A stretch of 33,638 nucleotides of DNA from an uncultured Myxococcales bacterium (GTDB lineage: Bacteria > Myxococcota_A > Bradymonadia > UBA7976 > VGTA01): the NCBI GenBank assembly GCA_937146725.1, contig CAKZRU010000150.1, forward strand, positions 1 to 33,638, in the 5' to 3' direction. Positions 27,647 through 33,638 of this stretch are shown piece by piece. Both the position numbers and the translations under genes were made by a program. Every line of letters starts with the position of its first letter. The stretch's first letter is position 1. The notes beneath the pieces were generated by a model. That model was not told where the DNA came from. It ran no database searches and worked only from the letters and a program-made list of their open reading frames with translations.

Positions 27647-29161
27647 TTACCATTCAAAATGTAAAGCGATTGATGATAAAGCTATACCTACTACGGATGT
27701 CGACATGAGTCCCCACCCAAGTTCACCTTTACGCTTTGCTTCGCGTTCATAAAAGCTTCGATTCTCTGGATTTATTCGCTGATATGAGCTTCTTAGATAT
27801 TGATCCATCTCTTGAAGTTGTACATAGGCATAGGTGCCACTTAGTATACTTAAAACCATTAAGCTCAAAGCCGGTAATTTAGACGTGTATAAGCTTGAGT
27901 CTGACATTTCCTCACGAAAGCTAAGGGTTTTTGGTTTTACCTTTAACATGCCCACATCCAAACGATCCGGAAGTGGTATAACGGAAGCTGTTGGGATTGA
28001 GACTGATGTCGTATAAATCTTTTTTCCGTGTTTAAAAACAGCGAGCGTATGGTCACCTTCTCGTAGGTCATAAATCCGATGAAGACCCGGTGTTTTAAGT
28101 GGAATAAGTCTGTCATTCTCTTGGTCGATTTTCAGTTGTAGATCTGCTGTAAATGTCTGAACAACCAAAGTTTTTGCTATGGCTTGCAGCGTTACATTTT
28201 CTACCCACTTTGAACCCGCATATGGAGTAATGGTTAAGCTTTCAGAAATAAAGCCTTCCTTCACAACTAAGAGATTTAGTCTTTGTCCTCCGCCACTTGG
28301 CAAGATCATTTCGAACAAAGGAGTAAAGCCAACTAAAACTCCATTGACATAAACAGCAGCTCCGCTTGGATTAGAATCAAGAGTCAATTTACTTCCAATC
28401 GCTTCCAACTTACTCACAACTTTGACTTCTTTTTTAGCCTCTATTTCTACATGGCTACTTAGACTTTTATAGCCCGGATAGCTAACTGTTACCCAAAAAT
28501 GACCGGTCGGTAAGGTTAGTTTTTGTGGGGTAATCCCATAGGGTTGCCCATTAATAGTGATGCTTGAGTTGGGCGGCGTTGCCTCGACAAATAGATCACC
28601 TGTTGGCCGTTGTTGTCGATCGAGTAAATGAGGTACTTTTAAGTGCTTAGTTTGGCTTAAGCTTGCGGAAGCTTCTTTGATTTTTTGAGCAAGTTGGCTG
28701 GCCATTCTAGCTTTTTTAATCATGCTACTATCTTGAAAAATAAGAATATTCTGATCAGAACTAAAGATCCGAACTTGGTAAATATAACTCTGATCCTTTT
28801 CGGTCTCGATCAGTTCTTGGCAAATTAAATAAGTCCCTCCCAAAGCTTGTGAAGATATGCTGACGCCTTTAGGTACACACAGTTCATTAAGATTTAATCC
28901 AGCCTGAAAAGCTCTTTGACTGAGTTTATCTCCGTGCAAAACTAGGTATTTGCCCAAAGTGCCTTCCTGAAAATAACGAACAGCTTGCGAATAAACGCCT
29001 GCAGTCCTTGCGGCAAGCTGGTCTTGATTTGAGTTAAAGCTGTGTATGATTGGAGCAGGAATCACCAATACATCATTACTATCAAGTTGCTCAACTGTTT
29101 GAGCATTTACGACTCTACAAAGTAAAAGAGCGATAGTAACTATAAAATACCTATGAATCAT
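27647..29161 (-). CDS. PEGA-domain membrane protein
   Basis: A 504-residue envelope protein. The ATG at 29161 has AAAGG 7 nt upstream; a TTG 18 nt earlier is less likely. Residues 1-20 are a signal peptide (FIVTIALLLCRVVNAQ). Residues about 25-180 are an unrecognised soluble region with two cysteines. Two PEGA domains follow: about 188-252 (DLFVEATPPNSSITINGQPY, then GITPQKLTLPTG) and about 258-329 (LTLDSNPSGAAVYVNGVLVG, then FTPLFEMILPSG). PEGA domains are small beta-sandwiches of cell-envelope proteins. The C-terminus has two hydrophobic segments (about 429-450 and 480-500), so it is probably held in the inner membrane. It lies 56 nt after protein A and 4 nt before protein B. Likely role: bridging or anchoring the cysteine-rich proteins (inference). 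Confidence 0.85.
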   Translation of the reverse strand: MIHRYFIVTIALLLCRVVNAQTVEQLDSNDVLVIPAPIIHSFNSNQDQLAARTAGVYSQAVRYFQEGTLGKYLVLHGDKLSQRAFQAGLNLNELCVPKGVSISSQALGGTYLICQELIETEKDQSYIYQVRIFSSDQNILIFQDSSMIKKARMASQLAQKIKEASASLSQTKHLKVPHLLDRQQRPTGDLFVEATPPNSSITINGQPYGITPQKLTLPTGHFWVTVSYPGYKSLSSHVEIEAKKEVKVVSKLEAIGSKLTLDSNPSGAAVYVNGVLVGFTPLFEMILPSGGGQRLNLLVVKEGFISESLTITPYAGSKWVENVTLQAIAKTLVVQTFTADLQLKIDQENDRLIPLKTPGLHRIYDLREGDHTLAVFKHGKKIYTTSVSIPTASVIPLPDRLDVGMLKVKPKTLSFREEMSDSSLYTSKLPALSLMVLSILSGTYAYVQLQEMDQYLRSSYQRINPENRSFYEREAKRKGELGWGLMSTSVVGIALSSIALHFEW

Positions 29162-29217
29162 TCTTGAACCTTTATTCAACAGCTACAATACCAGTGAAAG
29201 CTTGTTGATATGCATGA

Positions 29218-32200
29218 TTAAAACGAGGCTTTGAGTTTGTACATACCGGTTTCATAAAGCTCTCTTGGGCAAGATGTTGTATAGTTACGATCACTTACTT
29301 CTACCCGAATTGTTATATTTGCGGGATCTACTTGCTCCGGACAGCGTACCTCAGTGAGATTGACTCTGACAGGAGCCGTTGAAGTCGCAAGATAAGTCGT
29401 ACAACTCTGGCCCATTGAAAGCCCAAAGTCAGTCGATCTACATGTTGAACTACGTGTATTATAGGATAATGTGCCTTGTTGACAGAATATATCCACTTTT
29501 AAGCCTAATTGATTTCTTAGAACGGGGATTTCATTACTAAAAGTAGATTCTGGCTTTAATAAACGAAAGCTCGGATTGATCGAAGTCGGTCCTTGAACTC
29601 GAGGCCCACCATGATAAGGATTGATATAATATCGGTAACCATCGTTGTTTGGAGAAACAGTTGTGGTGAATGTATTCGGTCCATAACTTGAGATAAAGCT
29701 ATCATGACGAATACAAGGACTAGAAAGCGGACAGTTTACAGGAACTTGAGGGGTTAGGCAGCCACTACAGGTGAGAGAAGGATCCGCACAAGACCCATCG
29801 CAATCGATACATCCCCTTGATGCTCCGTCAGGAATACACAATTGTGAAGTACCACATGCTTCTATGGGTCTTCTATCAACAGTTGGAGGCTGATCACATT
29901 GTGCACTAGCACCTGAACAGGTTTGGGTACTCACTTCTCTTGTCAATACTCCACCACAGCCTGGTAAGTTTTGTGGTGCATTTGGAGCAGGAGCTACTGC
30001 AGCACAGTAAACTCTTTGACTGCTTGCGCAAGGTGTGCCGGCATTCTTAAAATTACAGCCATCACAGCATTCTCCTTCAGTACATTCACAAGCCACAGAT
30101 TCATCACAGCTACCATCAGGCAAAGGACGGACACAATAATCTATGTTTTGACCAACGCAGGCATTTAAGAAAGTTGTATCGTACTGCAAAATACTACAGG
30201 GGCCACATAAACTACTAGCATCTGCTAAAAACTCACCTCGGGCACACAATTCATATTGCAAGTTTAAGGTAGGATCTCCAAAGGTGTAGTTCATGCTTCC
30301 TGATAAATGAGGTCCAATTGAAGCATAAAGAACTTCTTCTTGAAGAAAGGAAACTGCAAACTTTAGACGAGCATAGATCGGGTTGATTCCCAAGCTCAAG
30401 CTTAAATCATGCTGATTAAGGCTCGTATGTTGAGTAAGCGTTTCAAAGTCGCTACTTAACGAAGGAAAGCTCCATCCGTTGTCAAAGCCTACACTTAAGT
30501 TAACTGTTTTTCGGTATTCTCTAAGGTATTCATAGTCTAGGGCGAGCTCTGCAAAAAATTGCGCATCTATCGCTAAAAACACCCCTGCGTCCAAGCTAAG
30601 ACCAAAGGGTCCTTTAAGCTGAGCACCATATAAACGAATATCATGATCAAAATTTACTTCCCCTCGAATGACTGCATCAATGACTAAATGGAGTCGAGCT
30701 ATGAACTCGGCATTTATATGAAGCATAACTTTGGTTGGCACTAGGCCTAAGGTATACCAAGGTTTATGAACCTCTAGATCATAACCTCCCGAAAAACTAG
30801 CGCCTGCTTCAAATCTAAACTCTCCATCCACATTGACAGATGCCTGTAAAGGTGCTGATCCTGAAGCTGTCGTATCCTCCTTGTTGGCATTTAAAGAAAA
30901 TAGATGCTCGCCTTCGGGGATCGTTTCAGCAAAGGTTGCTTTTCTTCCGGTCACTATAGCTTGATTACCATTAATGGTAATATCGGTGACTTTTATGGCA
31001 AAATCACGAGTATTTAAGTCAACCAATACATCTCCAGACAAAACGCTATTTAATGAATCGGGTAAATCTCCAATAATTTGTAATTCTGACATATCATCGT
31101 TCACGATAAACTGTAGTGCACTGTTTTCTGTATCCAAAACCAAGGTGCCACGTTCACTTGGATTTGGGACACATATACCGGTTTCACAAAGTTCATTACT
31201 GGCACAAGCTCCAGCACAGCCACAATTAAGTGAGTTGTTGAGATTTGTTAATGGATTACAAGCGCATTCGGCTAAACAAGTGCCATCTGTGCATGCTTGA
31301 CAGATTTGGCCATTAGAACATGGACCTGTACATGCACAGTTAGTGCTATCGCTGAGATGTTCTTCGGGTAAGCATGTTTCACAGCGTCCACCTTGGCAAG
31401 TAGAGCCAGAGCCACAGACCTCCTGACAACCACAGTTTGTACTATCATTTAGGTGAGCCAAAGGATCACATTGGCAAGTTCCATTAGAACAGATTTCACC
31501 AGTGCCACAGCTTCCCGCACAACCGCAATTGCTTTCATCATTTAGATGTTCATTGGGTAAGCACGCACGACATTGACCATTTTCACAAGAAGCCCCCGCT
31601 TCACATTCACCATTACATCCACAGTTTTGTACATCGTTTAAGTGCTCTAACGGATCGCAAACACACTCAGCATAACAATCTTGACCTTCATCACACTCTT
31701 GGCAACGTTCCCCACTTGCACAAGCCCCCTGACAAGCGCAATTTGTAGCATCGCTTAGATGTCGACTTGGCTCACAGGCGACACATTGCCCAAACTCACA
31801 GGCTTCTCCACTGTTACAAGGACCTTGGCAAGCACAGTTTTGACTATTAAAGAGGTTCTCTTCAGGGCAAGCACATCGACCATAGCTACAGACCAAACCT
31901 TCCGCACAAGGTCCAGCACATGCGCAATCTTCAGTATCATGAAGCTTGGAAGTCGGGCAGACACATTGCCCCCCTTGACAGCTTAAGTTCTCGGGACAGG
32001 ATCCCTCACATCCACAATTATTTTGATCAGATTGATGTAGCAAGGGATCACACTGACATTGCGCCAAGCAACTTTCGTCTTCACAAGCTTGACAAAGCTC
32101 ACCCTCGGCACATGGACCCTGACAAGCACAATTACTGACATCATTTAAGTGATCGCTTGGTTCACAAAGGCATACTGAATCAGCTTGGCATATTCCATCG

Positions 32201-32856
32201 CAAAGCGACTGGCCCTCATCAGTACAACTACATTGACCATTTTGACAACTTGCACCTTCTGGACAAGCCCCCCGACAACCACAGTTTTCATCATTACTTA
32301 GATTGAGTGGATCGCTAGGATCGCATTGACATTGACCTTCGTAGCAAACCTCCCAAGCCTCACAAGCTTCACCACAGGCACATGCTTGTGGATTATCTTG
32401 ATTGAGTGCAGGATCACATTCACAAGCAAAAAAGGTCCCCTCTTGATTTGAAGCGCATTGTTCCCACTCTTGGCAAGGTCCTTGACAGCCGCAGTTTTCA
32501 TTTGTTGCTGCTTCGCTTGGATTGCAACAAAGACCATCAATACACATTTCACCTTTTGTACAAGCCTCTTGACAGCCACAACGGTCAGGGTTGTCTAATT
32601 CCAATAAGGGATTACAGCAGGCCCCTTGAAAACAAGCTTCCCCCTGCTCACACTCCTCTTGTGAACAACCACAAGCATTGACCGAAGTGTAAGTATATTG
32701 CCCTTGGCTTTCTTGAGATTCACATAGGGTTTGCTCATCTTGAAGGCCCTCTGGCGGTGTACATGATTGATAAACGCTAGGTATCATCATGACCCAGATA
32801 ATGTGGGATATGATTTGAACACTAAACTTTTGATATGATTTTGAATCTTTCATCAT
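29218..32856 (-). CDS. Cysteine-rich repeat protein A with beta-rich and second cysteine-rich parts
   Basis: A 1212-residue exported protein, first gene of the cluster; AGGAG lies 5 nt before the ATG, with a second ATG directly after. Residues 1-31 are a signal ending in VYQSC followed by TPPE; its paralogue has a Cys at the same place (IPHE), so a lipid anchor is possible. Residues about 45-565 hold about 18 repeats like those of protein B (for example DPLEHLNDVQNCGCNGEC). Residues about 568-870 lack cysteine and are rich in alternating hydrophobic residues, apparently a long beta domain (LDAGVFLAIDAQFFAELALD is typical). Residues about 870-1045 form a second cysteine-rich part of different spacing, and the last ~165 residues are another, mostly beta, segment. 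No known enzyme domain is recognised. The size and modular form suggest a surface fibre or adhesin (inference). Confidence 0.8.
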   Translation of the reverse strand: MMKDSKSYQKFSVQIISHIIWVMMIPSVYQSCTPPEGLQDEQTLCESQESQGQYTYTSVNACGCSQEECEQGEACFQGACCNPLLELDNPDRCGCQEACTKGEMCIDGLCCNPSEAATNENCGCQGPCQEWEQCASNQEGTFFACECDPALNQDNPQACACGEACEAWEVCYEGQCQCDPSDPLNLSNDENCGCRGACPEGASCQNGQCSCTDEGQSLCDGICQADSVCLCEPSDHLNDVSNCACQGPCAEGELCQACEDESCLAQCQCDPLLHQSDQNNCGCEGSCPENLSCQGGQCVCPTSKLHDTEDCACAGPCAEGLVCSYGRCACPEENLFNSQNCACQGPCNSGEACEFGQCVACEPSRHLSDATNCACQGACASGERCQECDEGQDCYAECVCDPLEHLNDVQNCGCNGECEAGASCENGQCRACLPNEHLNDESNCGCAGSCGTGEICSNGTCQCDPLAHLNDSTNCGCQEVCGSGSTCQGGRCETCLPEEHLSDSTNCACTGPCSNGQICQACTDGTCLAECACNPLTNLNNSLNCGCAGACASNELCETGICVPNPSERGTLVLDTENSALQFIVNDDMSELQIIGDLPDSLNSVLSGDVLVDLNTRDFAIKVTDITINGNQAIVTGRKATFAETIPEGEHLFSLNANKEDTTASGSAPLQASVNVDGEFRFEAGASFSGGYDLEVHKPWYTLGLVPTKVMLHINAEFIARLHLVIDAVIRGEVNFDHDIRLYGAQLKGPFGLSLDAGVFLAIDAQFFAELALDYEYLREYRKTVNLSVGFDNGWSFPSLSSDFETLTQHTSLNQHDLSLSLGINPIYARLKFAVSFLQEEVLYASIGPHLSGSMNYTFGDPTLNLQYELCARGEFLADASSLCGPCSILQYDTTFLNACVGQNIDYCVRPLPDGSCDESVACECTEGECCDGCNFKNAGTPCASSQRVYCAAVAPAPNAPQNLPGCGGVLTREVSTQTCSGASAQCDQPPTVDRRPIEACGTSQLCIPDGASRGCIDCDGSCADPSLTCSGCLTPQVPVNCPLSSPCIRHDSFISSYGPNTFTTTVSPNNDGYRYYINPYHGGPRVQGPTSINPSFRLLKPESTFSNEIPVLRNQLGLKVDIFCQQGTLSYNTRSSTCRSTDFGLSMGQSCTTYLATSTAPVRVNLTEVRCPEQVDPANITIRVEVSDRNYTTSCPRELYETGMYKLKASF

Positions 32857-32870
32857 TTTCTCTCCTGTAA

Positions 32871-32904
32871 CACATTAGAGATACACCCACATTAGAGATA
32901 CACC
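32871..32904. repeat. Perfect 17-bp tandem duplication in the leader of the cluster
   Basis: CACATTAGAGATACACC at 32871-32887 is repeated exactly at 32888-32904. It lies directly upstream of the AGGAG site of cysteine-rich protein A, so it is in the 5' untranslated region or core promoter of the five-gene cluster. It could be a doubled regulator site or a length-variable repeat that alters expression. Confidence 0.9.
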
Positions 32905-32913
32905 TAAGCAATC

Positions 32914-32926
32914 ACTCGGACCGAGT
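32914..32926. promoter_or_regulatory. 13-bp palindrome upstream of the cluster, possible operator
   Basis: ACTCGG-A-CCGAGT is a perfect 6-bp inverted repeat with a one-base centre, 58 nt upstream of the protein A start and 9 nt upstream of the 17-bp tandem repeat. Another palindrome, AAATGATCATTT, is at 32977-32988. The GC-rich arms stand out in an otherwise AT-rich 169-nt gap (32857-33025). Operator function is inferred from shape and position only. Confidence 0.35.
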
Positions 32927-33025
32927 ACATTGAATCTATTAAATAACACTTGAGATAACAATGACTTAAAAACGATAAATGATCATTTTTTAGGCTCAAG
33001 ACTCAAAAGTGAATATGCTTAACGA

Positions 33026-33462
33026 TTAAGATAAAAAGTAAAAAATAGCCCCTGATATAGATGAAAAAGTCGCGCCAAGCATAAAAAAGAGAAATGCAGT
33101 ACCCCACAGCGAAAAGAAACCATTAATTTTTGCGTTTTGAGGCCTTTCAAGAGAGTAATAGACTTCTACTTGCTCACCATATTCATAGCCCGGCGAGCTA
33201 CTACCACTTTTTGCGGTGAATGTATGGGTCGTTTTTTCATTGGTTATAAATAAAACTCTCGGATAATAAATATAACTAGTGTTTCGTTGAGAACTATTGC
33301 TTGTATGACTAACCTCTTTTTGGTCAAAACCAATGATTTGACCGCTTGCTAAGCTCGCTGAGCAATGAATCCCTTTGTTTGCCAAGCGAGGTAAATGCTC
33401 ACAACTAAAAAGATGCTACCGATTAAAGCAAAACTATACTTGATGATGGAACTTGTTTTCAT
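33026..33462 (-). pseudogene. DUF3592 membrane protein, apparently frameshifted
   Basis: An ATG at 33462 opens a 37-codon frame ending in TAG (33349-33351) that encodes an N-terminal transmembrane helix, FALIGSIFLVVSIYLAWQTK, then GFIAQRA. The adjacent frame (open from 33385 to 33026) continues with SLASGQIIGFDQKEV, IYYPRVLFITNEK, YEYGEQVEVYYSLERPQNAK and a final helix WGTAFLFFMLGATF. Joined, these give the full DUF3592 layout: helix, G-x-I/V beta domain with YYP, G-x-x-V-x-V-Y-Y, P-x-x-A-x-I, then a second helix. The frames fit a one-base deletion (or a -1 shift) between about 33352 and 33375. The second half alone lacks an ATG; its only start is TTG. It could be a recent mutation, a sequencing or assembly error or, less likely, programmed frameshifting. 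The family has no firm function. Confidence 0.65.
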
Positions 33463-33488
33463 GAGTCTACGTTTTCAGTTTAAGAGCA

Positions 33489-33638
33489 TTATTTTAACCA
33501 CATGGTAAAACGTCCTTGATCATCAATACCACTAGCACTACAACAAGTTGAAGAACCACCCAAGTTGCTGTCTAACCCTCCTCCACAACTACGACAGTAT
33601 CTTGCATTACTATCATAGCTTTTGTAACTGCTATATCG
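33489..33638 (-). CDS. C-terminal end of a cysteine-containing protein (partial)
   Basis: The frame is open from the window edge and ends in TAA at 33489, giving the last 49 residues of a larger gene. It contains YCRSCGGGL and, 15 residues later, STCCSASG, a C-x2-C plus CC arrangement that could bind zinc as a ribbon, and it ends in GRFTMWLK. No family can be fixed from so little. It lies 26 nt upstream of the DUF3592 gene on the same strand and is probably in the same operon. Confidence 0.6.
   Translation of the reverse strand, partial: RYSSYKSYDSNARYCRSCGGGLDSNLGGSSTCCSASGIDDQGRFTMWLK

Noticed and set aside
25814..32681. Many plus-strand open frames of 60-110 codons opposite the cysteine-rich genes
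   Set aside because: They are antisense shadows: Cys, Gly and Asn codons on the coding strand rarely make stops on the other strand. None has a binding site or a recognisable domain.
25837..32856. Dense short repeats in DNA that could look like a CRISPR or satellite array
   Set aside because: The period is variable and each unit encodes a cysteine-rich protein repeat in one continuous minus-strand frame; there are no constant repeats with unique spacers.

Overview
The window looks like a chromosomal piece of a Gram-negative, low-GC (by eye near 40%) deltaproteobacterial-type organism, probably in or near the Myxococcota or Bradymonadales. This is inferred from gene content: two proteins end in MYXO-CTERM-like tails, several are cysteine-rich secreted proteins, there is a serine/threonine kinase with a C-terminal membrane anchor, and there are PEGA, TPR and outer-membrane barrel proteins. 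No rRNA, tRNA, CRISPR array, transposase or phage gene was seen. Coding density is high and no gene-free stretch exceeds about 200 bases.

Layout, left to right. 1-6412 (minus strand): an edge-truncated endonuclease/exonuclease/phosphatase-fold lipoprotein, a tandem pair of unrecognised paralogues, ribosome recycling factor (frr), a zinc-dependent phospholipase C-like secreted protein, and aspartyl-tRNA synthetase (aspS). 6515-14758 (minus): a large trypsin-like cell-envelope protease, an Omp85-like outer-membrane barrel translationally coupled to a possible lipocalin-like exported protein, an aldo/keto reductase, and a Ser/Thr kinase with an unusual insertion. 14947-18969 (plus): a small membrane protein, a cysteine-rich exported protein, an LRR-like/FGE-sulfatase-domain fusion, and a DUF2628 membrane protein. 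19020-21817: a PrsW-family intramembrane protease and a two-lobed retropepsin-like protein (minus), then a DUF4442 hot-dog protein (plus). 21867-32856 (minus): a tight five-gene cluster. 33026-33638 (minus): a frameshifted DUF3592 membrane protein and the end of a cysteine-containing protein cut by the window edge.

The most interesting region is the 11-kb cluster at 21867-32856. In transcription order it encodes a 1212-residue cysteine-rich repeat protein with beta-rich and second cysteine-rich parts, a PEGA-domain membrane protein, a second paralogous cysteine-rich repeat protein, a small barrel-like protein and a 1120-residue TPR protein. All five carry export signals. Junctions are 56 nt, 4 nt, ATGA and TAATG, so the products are probably made together and may build one envelope or surface structure. 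A perfect 17-bp tandem duplication and a 13-bp palindrome lie just upstream of the first gene. I know of no named system with this composition; its function is not visible from sequence.

The remaining genes are housekeeping (frr, aspS) or envelope and secretion biology. Several start codons were moved from the longest frame to an internal ATG, GTG or TTG with a better ribosome binding site or less overlap; these choices are stated in the entries.
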